Made by a program: the position numbers and the translations under genes. Below are positions 1-10,860 of a DNA stretch of 64,000 bases, piece after piece. Location: NCBI GenBank assembly GCA_052174535.1, contig JBQMRQ010000009.1:1-64000 (forward strand), read 5' to 3'. Positions within the stretch are counted from its first letter, which is position 1. Each line of letters opens with the position of its first letter. Source of the stretch: Arsenophonus sp052174535. GTDB taxonomy: Bacteria > Pseudomonadota > Gammaproteobacteria > Enterobacterales > Enterobacteriaceae. The notes beneath the pieces are model-generated. The model was given only the letters and a program-made list of their open reading frames with translations, did no database searches and was not told where the DNA came from.

Positions 1-620
1 TAGCGTGTGCCTTAACTGTACCTTCCAGGTTTATTACGGTGGGGTACCTTAATTTTCAGTGTAATGGCAAAGATATTTCTAGAGATACAGCATCAATGCT
101 GTTTAGCGTACAAAACATCTCATACACTGCCTCTTTACTCCGTCAAAGGCATGTAACTGAGTAAGGGTAAATTAGAGTTTTGGTAGCAATGAGCTATATG
201 ATGTCGCTAACAAAATTTTTTAATGCTTTGTTGTAATGGTTTTATCGAATATCATCTAGCGATGAAAAAACTGGTAAAGAATCGAGAAAATAATGGCTGA
301 TTTTATCCATATTATGAGTTCTTGTCAGTGCACTGTGGTATCAATAAGAGGGACGAAGCTGATTGAAATCAGCTTTTGTAATAGTAAAGCTATAAATTTG
401 ACTGTAGTTCAAGAAAAACAATCTTTTCAATAGCATCTCTCTAAGCTGCTCTCGTCTGTTTAGACTAGCTGGAATAGCGGCTAAGGAGGTTTTTATAACC
501 TTCTGCTGACAACTCTGCTATAAACAATGTTTAATTTAATGATGGAGAAGAGATTTATGAAGCATCAGAGTGAAAGCTAGCCTGATCCGCGCCATACATC
601 AGGATTTACTAATAACTTCT
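1..620 (+). mobile_element. IS256-family transposase relic A, 3' part (cut by window edge)
   Basis: This is decayed DNA homologous to the other five IS256-like relics here. Scraps of the transposase C-terminal half can be read in shifting frames: a piece like KNW-RIEKIMADF near 265-305 matches the 'KLEKDRE-LLAF' region of the family. The end piece MMEKRFMKH at about 541-567 recurs in relics D (30470) and E (RFMKYQ), followed by the same terminal motif ending in a 'TTTACTAATAACT'-type string. Many stops and frameshifts rule out an active enzyme. The 5' part lies outside the window. The copy is inverted relative to relic B after serS. Family assignment is by recalled motifs (mutator-type transposase), not by search. 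Confidence 0.65.
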
Positions 621-1140
621 GAAGTTATCATAATATTTATTCTCAACTATATCCCTATCTCTTATTAGCCATTTTGTCATAAAAATGGCGGTGAAAGGAA
701 GATCTATAATAACCCTGGACCAAACAGATAAGGAATAGTTATTTTTATTGGCTTACCCTTAATGTTTTATTAAAAATAGTGAATCATAAAAAGATTTTTT
801 ATGAAATAACGTTTTAAATTAAGAATTTTCTTTATGTCTTATTGACAATTAGTAAATAATAGATTTATTTCCATATGATGTTCTGTTTTTATCCATAATC
901 TTTAACAATCGGTTATATATTTAAAAACATCTTGTTAAATTTATTACCTCGTTTTGTTTAAAACAAAATATCATTTTAAATAAAAAAATTAAGAGATGAT
1001 TTATCTACAAGATAAATTATACTACTAAAGACTAATAGTCAGTCGGAGTTTAACCTTATTGCATCTTCTTAAAATTCAATCATAAGAAAAGGAAATAGAG
1101 AATGTAATAGGTATAAAATAGAGAAAAGAGAGATAATGAA
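621..1140. other. lrp upstream region, no gene seen
   Basis: This 520-bp, very AT-rich stretch lies between IS relic A and lrp. In E. coli this interval separates lrp from divergently transcribed trxB; here trxB is absent from it and lies at 11124. No reading frame or RNA gene is supported. It must hold the lrp promoter, but I cannot place it with confidence. Confidence 0.5.
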
Positions 1141-1635
1141 ATGATTAATAATAAAAAACGCCCAGGAAAAAATCTTGATCGTATAGATAAGAACATACTT
1201 AATGAATTACAAAAGGATGGTCGCATCTCTAATGTAGAGCTTTCTAAGAGAATAGGATTATCACCAACACCTTGTTTAGAACGTGTGCGTAGACTAGAAC
1301 GTCAAGGTTTTATTTCAGGTTATACTGCTTTATTAAATCCACATTATCTGGATGCGTCTTTATTAGTTTTTGTTGAGATTACTTTGAACCGTGCCGCTGC
1401 AGATGTTTTTGAACAGTTTAATGCTGTTGTGCAAAAACTAGAAGGAATTCAAGAATGTCATTTAGTTTCTGGAGATTTTGATTATTTACTTAAAATACGG
1501 GTTCCTGATATGTCTGCTTATCGTAAATTGTTAGGGGAAACTTTACTTCGTCTTCCTGGTGTCGATGATACGCGTACTTATGTAGTAATGGAAGAAGTAA
1601 AACAGAGTAATCGTTTAGTCATTAAGACACATTAA
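1141..1635 (+). CDS. lrp: Leucine-responsive regulatory protein Lrp
   Basis: Lrp is a global feast/famine transcription regulator that binds DNA as octamers or hexadecamers and senses leucine. The product is 164 residues, exactly the E. coli length, and can be aligned with it without gaps. The N-terminal winged helix-turn-helix lies at about 15-60, with ISNVELSKRIGLS as the recognition segment. The RAM effector domain spans about 70-155, with the near-invariant GDFDYLLKIRVPDM stretch. The ATG at 1141 matches the family start and sits just after a purine-rich AGAGAG. A regulator this unchanged amid heavy decay suggests it is still used. Its usual divergent neighbour trxB has been moved away; ftsK follows 120 bp downstream as in E. 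coli. Confidence 0.97.
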   Translation: MINNKKRPGKNLDRIDKNILNELQKDGRISNVELSKRIGLSPTPCLERVRRLERQGFISGYTALLNPHYLDASLLVFVEITLNRAAADVFEQFNAVVQKLEGIQECHLVSGDFDYLLKIRVPDMSAYRKLLGETLLRLPGVDDTRTYVVMEEVKQSNRLVIKTH

Positions 1636-1758
1636 TCAAATAGATGCAAAACTGGAAAAAGTTAGATATACTCCTACTTTTTATGCATACAGTTTTAATA
1701 TTGAGAATTATTCAGTTTTATTCTTTTCAATCAACAAGAAAAATCTGGAGTATTAGTT

Positions 1759-2496
1759 TTGAGCCAAAAAAATATAGAAGAGAAAAATATTCAGTTAAAA
1801 AAAATCAGTAATATCAAAATACTGATAGAGGTTATTTTACTTATAATTACTATTTTAGCAATTTTTTTAATAATGGCTCTAATAAGTTTCCATCCTTCCG
1901 ATCCTAGCTGGTTACAGACGACTTGGAATGAACCAATTAAAAATTTAGCTGGCGGTATTGGTGCTTGGTCAGCGGATATTTTTTTCTCTATTTTTGGCAT
2001 TTTAGCCTATCCTATACCATTAGTTATGTTGCTAGAATCTTGGAATGTATTTAAAAATATTGATAACCAAAATTATCTAGATTTTTTTGTCCTTTCCTTA
2101 CGATTAATCGGTGGATTAGCATTAATAATTACATCATGTGCTCTTGCAGCACTTAATATTAATGATTTATCTAATTTTTCATCCGGCGGAATTATTGGTA
2201 GTATTTTTAGTAATGCTATTTTACCTTGGTTTAATATTTTAGAAATAACATTAGCATTACTTTGTATATGGGCAATTAGTTTTACCTTATTTACCGGTTA
2301 CTCATGGTTGAGTATTGCAGAAAAGATTGGCGCACTAGTTTTAGCAATAATATTACTAATCACCAATCGTATTCGGAATAATAAAAAACATCAGACGAAA
2401 AAAGCTTATTTTTCATCTCATTCAGCTAAAATGTACGATAGAAACAATATAGACTGTATCGATTCTAATAATATTTTTTTTAAATTCACCAATTAA
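1759..2496 (+). CDS. ftsK: FtsK N-terminal membrane (division) domain, truncated
   Basis: This open frame of 245 residues corresponds to the N-terminal membrane domain of the DNA translocase FtsK, the part that localises to the septum and is essential for division in E. coli. It keeps SFHPSDPSWLQT after the first transmembrane helix, GGIGAWSADIFFSIFG, and three further hydrophobic segments (roughly residues 25-45, 70-90, 110-130 and 155-205). The start is TTG at 1759: GGAG at 1747-1750 gives proper spacing and the peptide begins MSQ like E. coli FtsK. The frame ends at 2494-2496 just after a run of eight T (2474-2481). A shift there opens another frame to 2758 carrying linker-like sequence. 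Everything beyond is eroded. The domain may still be made alone; that is inference. Confidence 0.75.
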   Translation: MSQKNIEEKNIQLKKISNIKILIEVILLIITILAIFLIMALISFHPSDPSWLQTTWNEPIKNLAGGIGAWSADIFFSIFGILAYPIPLVMLLESWNVFKNIDNQNYLDFFVLSLRLIGGLALIITSCALAALNINDLSNFSSGGIIGSIFSNAILPWFNILEITLALLCIWAISFTLFTGYSWLSIAEKIGALVLAIILLITNRIRNNKKHQTKKAYFSSHSAKMYDRNNIDCIDSNNIFFKFTN

Positions 2497-4860
2497 TCAA
2501 CTAGCTAAAGAGAGATTTAAAAAAGATAACAAAACCAATGAATTAGATGGTGATAAAGCACCTATTTTGATACCTAATGAAGTTGAAATTTTTTTTGGTA
2601 TTCAGTCAGAAATTCTAAATAAATATAATAAAGATATTTTTAGCAAATCTTCAAATATATCTGCTCTAATAGACGATAATATTAATTTAAATAAACCAAT
2701 AGATGCTACTAACGTCACTCAAGTTAGTTATGAAGAGAAAACTTCAAAATCTAAGTGAAACACTAATAATATCAGTAATAAAATAGATATGGAAGTTGAT
2801 GAAAGTATTGCTTTTAGACCAGTAAAATCTCAAATTAAAAAGGGAGTAAGTCCAGAATTTCCACATCAGAACTCTGTTTTGTTTACTAACACGATGTGAA
2901 CTTTGTGTTTATCATCTGATAACGGAGAAAGAGCAGAAAATCTGTATAGATGAAAATTCTTATCATAATCCAATAATGCAGTCAGATGATGCCTTTAAAT
3001 TTAATATTCATGATTAAAATAAAGATAAATTACGTGAAAAATTTCTACAGCAGCAGAAGAAATGTTCTGACAATGATTATAATTAACAATCTTAATTAGT
3101 CAACAAAAACATTGATCTTGATAAGAAGGCCATTATTTCAAATGAAGTAAAACTAAATTCATTAGTTAAAAGCTATCTGGTATATCTATCCATCATAATT
3201 GCTATTGACTAAAGACGAAAGGTAGTGGCACGGGAATAATTAACAAAAGATATTAGCAAAACATTAATCTATCAAGAATAAAAACAAAACGTAGAGCTAA
3301 GATTACCTGAAAAGTGGATTCTTTTTATCCTTTTCTGATACGTAATGATCAATTATTAACAAAAACCACGATACCTTGCCATCGTTATACCTACTTGCCA
3401 GCTCACCTAAAAAATAAAATAGTTGATATATTGCATTGGAACAAATATCTCATTTAATTGAAGTGTGTTTAAGTAATTATTAGGTAAAAACAAAAAAGTT
3501 GTTAGTTTTTCCGCTAGAGCCGGTTATTACCTGTTTTAAGGTAGAGTTATCTCCTAGCATAAAGAGGGTACATTTATAACTTATCAAAAGATTTAGCTCG
3601 CTCCTTATCAGAAATTGTCATACGTATTATTAAAATGATCCAGATTTATCCTTATCTAGGATAAAAATTTTCAACATGGAAAGCATCAGATAATTTATAT
3701 ACACAAAGTACTTAATTATGATAAATTTTAACGTAACTCTTCACAATTACTCATTGCATTATGTTAAAGATATTGAAGGTGAAGAATCGCTTATTCCTGA
3801 TTTAAAAATACTAATTTATTGCTTGCTGGTATCACTAATTCAGGTAAATCAATTTGAATGAATACTGCAATCCTTAGTATTTTATATAAAGCTAATCTTA
3901 AGAATATTTCTTTTATCATGATCAATTCTAAACTCTTTAGAGTTCTCTATTTATGAAAGAATTTCGCATTTGCTAATCGAAATTTGTTACCGACATGAAG
4001 GATACGACTAATGCAGTATGTTGACGCATTAATAAGATGGAGCATCGCTATAAACTTATATCTGCTTTAAAGGTAATAAATTTTAGCGACTATAATAATA
4101 AAATTAATGCCGCTGTACGGGGGCCCCCGCCCGATTCCTGATTCTATTTTTACAAGCCAGATAATAAAATGTAAGTAGTTACCAGGTACTGAATTGAATA
4201 AAGAAGCTTATATTATTAAGATTGATGAATTTTCAATTTAATAAATAACCTCTAGCAAAAAAGTCGAAGATTTAATTGCACGTTTAGCACAAAAAGCACC
4301 AGCAACTGATATTAATTTAGTAATGATAACACAATGGCAATCAATTGATATTATTATTGATTTAATTAAATCTAAGATATCCACTTGAATTCGATTTATT
4401 GTGTCAAGCAAAAGAGATTCTCATACCATTATTGATCAAAATGGTGCTGATTCTTTGTTAAGAATGAGTGATATGTTTTACTCATTGATTAACTCCTATA
4501 TTCCAATTCGTATTCATGATATTTCTATTCGCAATTAGAAAATGCATAATACGATTAAATATTAACAATGGAAAGATAAGCAACCCGAGTATATTAATAA
4601 TATTATTAAGGGTGATGAAGGGGGTGTGAAGGTGCTAATAATTTTGATGGTGATGAAGAGCTCTATCTACTATTTTATCAAGCAGTTGAATTTGTAATAG
4701 AAAAGCAACGCGTCTCAAATATAAGACATTAAGCGACAATCTCGTATTAGTTGTAATCGTACAGTCAGGATTTTAAATAGATAAAAGCAGAAAAATGATC
4801 ATTAGTGAGCCAAGCTACGCTACGGTAACAATCGAGAAATCTTATCAGGATCAATAACAA
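2483..4860 (+). pseudogene. ftsK: ftsK remainder: linker and motor domain, degraded
   Basis: This continues the ftsK gene as debris with many stops and frameshifts. Recognisable pieces occur in E. coli order. The Walker A region (TNSGKS-like) is near 3835-3860. A piece equivalent to ANALRWCVNEMERRYKLMSAL lies at about 4010-4070. EDLIARLAQKAPATDINLV is at about 4267-4325, followed by the SVDVITGLIKA equivalent. SSKRDSHTIIDQNGADSL lies at about 4403-4455, followed by MSDMFYS. The gamma-domain equivalent is at about 4705-4850. The translocase motor and the KOPS-reading gamma domain therefore cannot be produced, so XerCD/dif activation by FtsK should be absent unless supplied elsewhere. The first part (2483-2758) is still open in frame 2. 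Confidence 0.85.
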
Positions 4861-4920
4861 AGGAGTGATTTAAGGTATTATCTTAAAACCAATAAATATC
4901 ATGAATATAAAGATCATTAC

Positions 4921-5539
4921 TTGATAAAAAAATTGATTATCTTAGGATTGTTAGAAATAACTTTTCATATTAACCAGGTATTAGCGAATGCGACTACTGA
5001 ACTTCAAATACGTCTAGATAAAATAAATAGTTTTCATGTCAATTTTATTCAAAAGACGACCAATATTGATGATAATTAAACTCAGCAAGGTGAAGGTCAA
5101 TTATGGATTAAACAGGCAAATTTATTTAACTGGCATATGCTATCACCAGATGAAAGTTTGTTAGTTTTTGATGGTACTAATCTTTGGTTTTATAATTCTT
5201 TTGTTGAGCAAGTTACAGTAGCTTTATTAAGTCAGGCAAAGACAGGTACGACATTTATGTTGATAACCCGTAATGATCTGCAGGATTAAAAACATTATAA
5301 AGTTAGTCAAAATGGCAATAATTTTCTACTGACACCGACTCAAAATAAGGGCAATTTGAAATATTTTTCATTACTGTCTAGCCTGATTGCACTATTCAAC
5401 AGTTTACTGCGATAGAAAAAGATGGCCAAATAAATTCATATAAGCTAAAAAACCAAAAAATACCTATATTGATAGCAATAAATTTAAATTTAATCCGCCA
5501 GAAGGTCTAACTATTGACGATCAAAGGTTAAAGAAGTGA
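4921..5539 (+). pseudogene. lolA: Outer-membrane lipoprotein carrier LolA, pseudogene
   Basis: LolA ferries lipoproteins across the periplasm from LolCDE to LolB. From a TTG at 4921 the frame reads a signal peptide (IKKLIILGLLEI) and then mature LolA: LQIRLDKINSFHVNFIQK, EGQLWIKQANLFNWHM, DGTNLWFYNSFVEQ. It is broken by in-frame TAA codons at 5077 and 5287, and frame is lost after about 5345. The C-terminal piece NPPEGLTIDDQRLKK with its stop at 5537-5539 is readable in another frame. Position between ftsK and rarA is the E. coli order. Decay appears younger than in ftsK or rarA because about 140 codons keep one frame. lolA is essential in E. coli, so its loss is notable next to retained lspA. 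Confidence 0.85.
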
Positions 5540-6850
5540 GTAATTTTCTAGTTTATTTCTTATCTAATGAATTTTAACCTATTGGACGTAAATATGGTCA
5601 ATTAACTTAAAATAATATAATGGCAGTTATATTTATTAGTTAAGGATATAAAGGATATATAAGCCACACACGCGCTATTCATGTTGAGCAACTCTACATT
5701 CTATGATTTCATGCTGACCAACCCAGGTTACTGTAAATCAACGATGGCTGAAATTATTATTCACTATGCAAAGTTGCTATTGAGAAAATCTCAACAGTAT
5801 CCATCATACTACAGGTATTAAAGAGATATCTCTAAAGAGATTGAAACTAATTGTTAAAATCAACAATTATGGCGAAAAATAATTTTATTTATTAATAAAA
5901 TTCATTGTTTTAATAAAAGGCAACAAGATGCCTTCTTACTCTTATATTAAAGATGGTACTGTAACTTTTATTGATGTCATGATAAAAAATCTTTCCTCTT
6001 AACTTAATTTTACTTTCACACACGTGTTTATCTATTAAAATTGCTTTCTAACGAAGAAATTATCATGATTTTGCAGCAGACAATGACAAATAATGAATGT
6101 AATTATGATGGCCAGAAAATTATTTTTTATGATATCAATAATATGATCGCAAATTAGTCAATGGTGATGTCAGATAGTCGTTAAATTTACTGGAAATAAT
6201 GCTTAGATATGACTAAAATTAATGATAAAAATTAATGTATATTATCCGTGAACTTATTAAAGCAAGTTAATAGTGAAAGAAGCATTCGTTTTGCTAATAA
6301 AAGGCAATTATTATTATGATATAATTTAACACTAAATAAATTTTGTCCGTAGGCTCAGCTCCTATATACAACGCTTTATTGATAATATACCTAAATTATC
6401 ACTGCTATCAGTAATTCGTTATATGTTATTCATTCCGACTGGCTCTGTTGCCTCAAAAGATTAGGTAACGCTAATCTTTTGAGGCATAGAAGTTTCGATA
6501 GCAGTATTGTAGGATTCGTTTTATAACCCGAGTTAGCTACAGCTAGCGGAAGAAGAGGATGGTATTACTCAAACGATTGTCTATTCGCCATGTGTTGCTG
6601 TAATTAATTACAAAACATCAACTAAATATTATGATCTCTCATTTATTTACTAATGCGCCGACTAAATTAATGAAAGAATTAACTTAAACCAAGAATATTT
6701 CTATGTCTAGAATAAAACTAACGCTTATGCTGTTAATAAAAATTAGATCAAAATAGTTCAACAAAATGCTATCGTTAAAAATTTTAATGGGGTAATGTAT
6801 AAGCTAGATAAGGCTAAAAAATGTTAACTCTCAGAAAAAAACTGACAGGT
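5537..6850 (+). pseudogene. rarA: Replication-associated recombination ATPase RarA (MgsA), pseudogene
   Basis: RarA is a AAA+ ATPase related to clamp loaders that acts at stalled replication forks. The gene is heavily eroded. An IGFINKIHCFNKRQQDAF-like Walker B segment lies at about 5883-5935. A piece matching the AEGERAIAQAIVYLACAP region is at about 6545-6600, NAPTKLMKELT-like sequence at about 6651-6685, and a NAYAV scrap at about 6720. The GTG at 5537 overlaps the lolA stop, the tight coupling also seen in E. coli. Numerous stops and shifts exclude function. It sits directly upstream of serS, the conserved order. Confidence 0.75.
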
Positions 6851-6890
6851 TATTTTTATTTTTAAACCATAATAATTTTATAGGCTAAAC

Positions 6891-8186
6891 ATGCTCGATC
6901 CAAATATACTACGTAAGAAACTAGATGTAGTGGCTGAAAAACTGGCTCGTAGAGGATTTATTCTCGATGTAGATACGTTTCGTAAACTAGAGAAAGAGCG
7001 CAAAGATTTACAAATTAAAACGGAAAGATTGCAAGCAGAACGAAATTCTCGCTCGAAAGCGATCGGTGCATCAAAAGCGCGTGCTGAAGATATTAAAGCT
7101 TTACGTAATGAAATTAATCAATTAGCTAAAGAGCTGGATAGTACTAAAAATAAGTTAACACATATACAGGATAAAATTCGGAATATCTCTTTAAGATTAC
7201 CAAATTTACCAGATGATAGTGTACCAGACGGTAAAAATGAAACTGAGAATGTTGAAATAAATCGTTGGGGTGAGCTGCGTCAGTATGACTTTATTATCAA
7301 GGATCATATAGCATTAGGTGAATTAACTGATGGGCTGGATTTCCTGGCTGCAGTAAAAATTACTGGTTCCCGTTTTCTGGTGATGAAAGGCCAAATTGCT
7401 CGCTTGCACCGGGCGTTGGCACAATTTATGTTAGATTTACATACTGAACAACATGGTTATACGGAAACTTATGTTCCATATTTAGTTAATCATGCAACCC
7501 TTTATGGTACCGGCCAGTTACCTAAATTTAGTGAAGATCTTTTTCATACTAAACCGACAGAAGAGCAGATATCAAATCAACAATATGCATTGATCCCAAC
7601 CGCTGAAGTACCGGTTACTAATTTAGTTCGGGATGAAATTTTAGCAGCAAATAGTTTACCGCTCCGCCTGACAGCCCATACTCCTTGTTTTCGTTCTGAA
7701 GCAGGATCTTATAGCCGCGATACGCGTGGTCTGATTCGGATGCACCAATTTGATAAAGTTGAATTAGTGCAAATAGTTGAACCAAAAAAATCGATGACTG
7801 CACTGGAAGAATTAACTGGTCATGCAGAAAAAGTATTGCAGCTGTTAAAATTACCTTACCGTAAAATTGTTTTATGTACCGGTGACATGGGATTTGCTGC
7901 TTGTAAAACCTACGATCTGGAAGTATGGCTGCCTGCTCAAAATACTTATCGCGAAATCTCTTCTTGTTCAAATACCTGGGATTTCCAGGCTCGTCGTATG
8001 CAGACACGTTTCCGGCATAAAGAGAATAAAAAAAAACCACAGTTAGTTCATACCTTAAATGGCTCTGGTTTGGCTGTTAGTCGAACTTTAGTCGCGGTAA
8101 TGGAAAATTATCAGCAAGCTGCTGGACGGATTGAAGTGCCAGAAGTTTTACGTCCTTATATGAAGGGGTTAGATTATATTGGTTAA
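6891..8186 (+). CDS. serS: Seryl-tRNA synthetase
   Basis: SerS charges tRNA-Ser and the selenocysteine tRNA with serine (class II aminoacyl-tRNA synthetase, cytoplasmic homodimer). The product has 431 residues against 430 in E. coli. The N-terminal tRNA-binding coiled coil spans about 28-105 (LEKERKDLQIKTERLQAERN and following). Class II motif 2 is FRSEAGSYSRDTRGLIRMHQ and motif 3 is GSGLAVSRTLVAVMENYQ. The serine/ATP site segment TAEVPVTNLVRDE is present. The ATG at 6891 matches the family MLDP start. The gene follows the rarA pseudogene as in E. coli. A 2.9-kb decayed stretch then leads to trxB, a non-ancestral junction. Confidence 0.97.
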   Translation: MLDPNILRKKLDVVAEKLARRGFILDVDTFRKLEKERKDLQIKTERLQAERNSRSKAIGASKARAEDIKALRNEINQLAKELDSTKNKLTHIQDKIRNISLRLPNLPDDSVPDGKNETENVEINRWGELRQYDFIIKDHIALGELTDGLDFLAAVKITGSRFLVMKGQIARLHRALAQFMLDLHTEQHGYTETYVPYLVNHATLYGTGQLPKFSEDLFHTKPTEEQISNQQYALIPTAEVPVTNLVRDEILAANSLPLRLTAHTPCFRSEAGSYSRDTRGLIRMHQFDKVELVQIVEPKKSMTALEELTGHAEKVLQLLKLPYRKIVLCTGDMGFAACKTYDLEVWLPAQNTYREISSCSNTWDFQARRMQTRFRHKENKKKPQLVHTLNGSGLAVSRTLVAVMENYQQAAGRIEVPEVLRPYMKGLDYIG

Positions 8187-8444
8187 TATAATTACTGTTA
8201 TTAAGTTAAGAAAAATAATAAGTAATAAATAAACTTGTCATTAATATTAAGCGAATATCAGCATAATTAAGTCAGCAATAAATAAAATCTACTTTTAAAA
8301 TAAATTTTTTATTTCTAAAAATATAGATATGAGACAAAAGTAATGAGTAATTATCAATCTTTAAAATTGATTAGTAATCCTACTATTTAGTATACTATAC
8401 CAGTAGGATAATTTCTTCCTCTATATGACTTAAATTAAGTTTAC
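8187..8444. other. serS 3' flank, nothing recognised
   Basis: AT-rich spacer between serS and IS256 relic B. I see no reading frame, RNA gene or clear terminator hairpin. Confidence 0.4.
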
Positions 8445-9620
8445 CTCTGAGTTATTAGCAAATATAGTGCATGGTAATTAGCTTACACTCCAATTTTATG
8501 CTTCGTAAATCTGTTTTAATTCTTAAATTTGACGTTATCTGTTATCACAGAATCAGTAGATCAAATCTTCTTTAGCTGTCTAATTATCTTTCTAAATAGA
8601 TGGGAGTAGCTTTAGTGGCATTGAAATGATTGCTTTCTTGAACTACAGCGCTTTTCGCATAAACTTCATAATCTCGCTGCCACAAAAAACCGATTCAATT
8701 ATATTCATCATTCTTATTGATACTATATTCTGACAAGAAGGTATAGGAACGCTAGCCGTTCTCATCGTTTTTTCTCCGGCTTATTTAATTACTGCAATAG
8801 ATAACTTTGCTAAAAATATTGCTAATAAAATATCAAGGACTTTATCAGGGACATCACGGATATCTGCTAGCCATATCCCTTCATAAAAACCCTCAATTTT
8901 TTAACATTTAGTGTTTAATGACTTTATGGAGTAAAGCTAGTACACAATAGCTATATTATGTACCCAATAATCGGTAAGTGCTAAATGTCCAGAAATATCT
9001 TTTTGTCATTGCATTTCAAAACCAAAAAAAAATCCCGTCTCTCCCATAGCAATCTTGTGAATATAGTTAAGCCACGCTATCCTAAGCCATTGATAGATTA
9101 GGCTCTGTTCGTTTTTGATTCTTGATAAGCATCTTTGAGCACAACTATCTCTTTACGTTCATGCACAGTCCTGCCGATAATGAATAGTAGGCAAAGGCGA
9201 TAAGTTTGACTGACAAAACAGTATATTCCATCACCCCTAAAAATAAGGGTAGTATATATCGCTTAAATCACGCAGTTACCCATTGCCTATACTTTTCAAG
9301 TTATTTCTATATCAATTTTCTGATAGGTCCTCTCCAGAGAGAGGATGTTCTTTTCATCAAGAATCATCCTAGAGCTTTATAAAAATCAGCGATGCAAACG
9401 CATAACAGATACGCAGCTATGATAACAACTTATTGACGTTTTTGCTTACCTCAGATAAGACGGTAGAAACGATATTTTAATCTCACATTGAGAATACCAG
9501 TCTTGTAGGTTGACTACAGTAAATAATCGTTACGAATCAGTTAATGCAATGGATGATAGATCATGTTTAGTTTTTCTAGATAGCTGTAGAGTAGATTTTT
9601 CATGGAATATTATAGCTATA
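8445..9620 (-). mobile_element. IS256-family transposase relic B
   Basis: A decayed transposase is readable on the minus strand. The 3' end near 8445-8500 carries the family's terminal NRFTKHKIGV piece. The central piece VKKLRVFMKGYGWQI-like near 8840-8900 matches the 'HRKLR' segment of relics C and D. The 9110-9500 stretch is homologous to 54220-54690 (relic E) and 58480-58930 (relic F), including the shared CGCTTAAATCACGCAG string near 9263. A 7-bp perfect hairpin lies at 9328-9345. The copy is opposite in orientation to relic A, and the two flank the lrp-serS block. Edges are approximate. Confidence 0.7.
9328..9345. repeat. Perfect hairpin inside IS256 relic B
   Basis: Arm TCCTCTC at 9328-9334, loop CAGA, and the exact complement GAGAGGA at 9339-9345. 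It lies inside former transposase coding sequence. The aligned parts of relics E and F have different perfect hairpins. Confidence 0.6.
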
Positions 9621-10400
9621 TTATTGAAAACATTTATGAAATTAATCAGCAGGATACCCCGACATCTTCAAGAACTCCTTGTATAAAAATAAGCATAACT
9701 TCCAGCAAACGGATAATACAGTTAATCTATATTTTAATTAGATATAACATACCTTAGTAATAAGATATTGTCAATAGAAAGTATCAATGCAGGTATACCA
9801 CCTATCCTAAAAATAGGAAGATATTATATTCTAGCAACTAGATTTTGCAGTAATACTACGTCACACATCTATCCACTTGGCAATATTAAGATAACATCTG
9901 ATTTTGGAGGAGCTATCTGTTAACAATCTCAAAGTTACAGATAGCTGAATCTATTCAGATCAGTAAACATTTTATTTAACTAGGTAATTCTCAGGCAAAG
10001 AAAGAGGTAAATTTAGTTGATGCCTATATTCTTCACTATGATACACTTGATGATTTTAGTAAATCAATAGCCTTCCTTTAACTGCTTCTATCTCATCAAC
10101 TTCATGCTTATCACTACCAGATAATCTTGCTATTAACTTACAGAGAGACGATAATATACATTGAATTTGCAGTTATCATCAGCGAATTATACTAACATCA
10201 TAACTTGATGGAACTAGTTATAATGTTGATTAACAATTGCGGTTTGGCAGTAGGAAAGCAATAAGCCTATAACATAGGCTAAGATGTTAATGAGTAGTTG
10301 ATTGATATTAAAATCAGGTTATAAACAGGTAATTATTGCTACTAATGGAAATAAATTACATAAAACCATAACAACGAGCTGTTAGTAACTAGCTTTCATT
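9621..10400. other. Decayed DNA, no gene identified
   Basis: No long frame is present. On the plus strand near 9925-10070 a gene-like scrap can be read (IAESIQISKHF, then KKEVNLVDAYILHYDTLDDF) that suggests an old protein gene, but I do not recognise it. Confidence 0.3.
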
Positions 10401-10860
10401 TCCACGAAAATAGTATTGTTTTTTTGAATAATATAAGTTTAACTTTAAACTAATTTTTATAGACTGCATGGAGTTTTACTATCTTAATACCTGATTAGAG
10501 TAATCCCTAATTGCACAACCAAACATATCAATACAGAAAATATCTTAAACTCTTTAACCAAAATTGAAATTATAGCTTTCAGGCCTTTTCTATTTATTTA
10601 TTTAAAATGCTCCATCATAGTCACATTCATTTAAGAATAACTCAACGGGATTAAGTCAGTGTTCTATTTTAATCTCTGTATACAAAAAGATTAAATTCCT
10701 ATTTTTCGGTAGCTAAACGTTTTTTCAGAGTAAAAAGGTAATCTGTGAATTTTTTGCCATTTTATATCTAAACAAGTACCGTACTTGCTTAAATAAGCCA
10801 TGAGAGAGATACTTAGTTAAAATCACGTAAGAAGCATCAAATATTTTCTCTCTGTTAAAA
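10400..10860. repeat. Dispersed repeat, copy 1 (partner at 62320-62780)
   Basis: By eye this stretch aligns in the same orientation with 62320-62780. Shared strings include TTTTTTGAATAAT (10430 and 62333), AGTTTTACTATCT (10480 and 62391), a GATT-TACAA/GCACAA block, AAAGG-AGTCT-TA-ATT near 10735 and 62660, and AGATCACGTAA/AAATCACGTAA at the far end. Similarity is moderate, so the copies are old. The element is not one of the IS families I could name. Another decayed transposase is the simplest reading. Confidence 0.5.

Noticed and set aside
7618..8040. 140-codon minus-strand frame within serS
   Set aside because: It is an overlapping shadow of the fully conserved serS gene.
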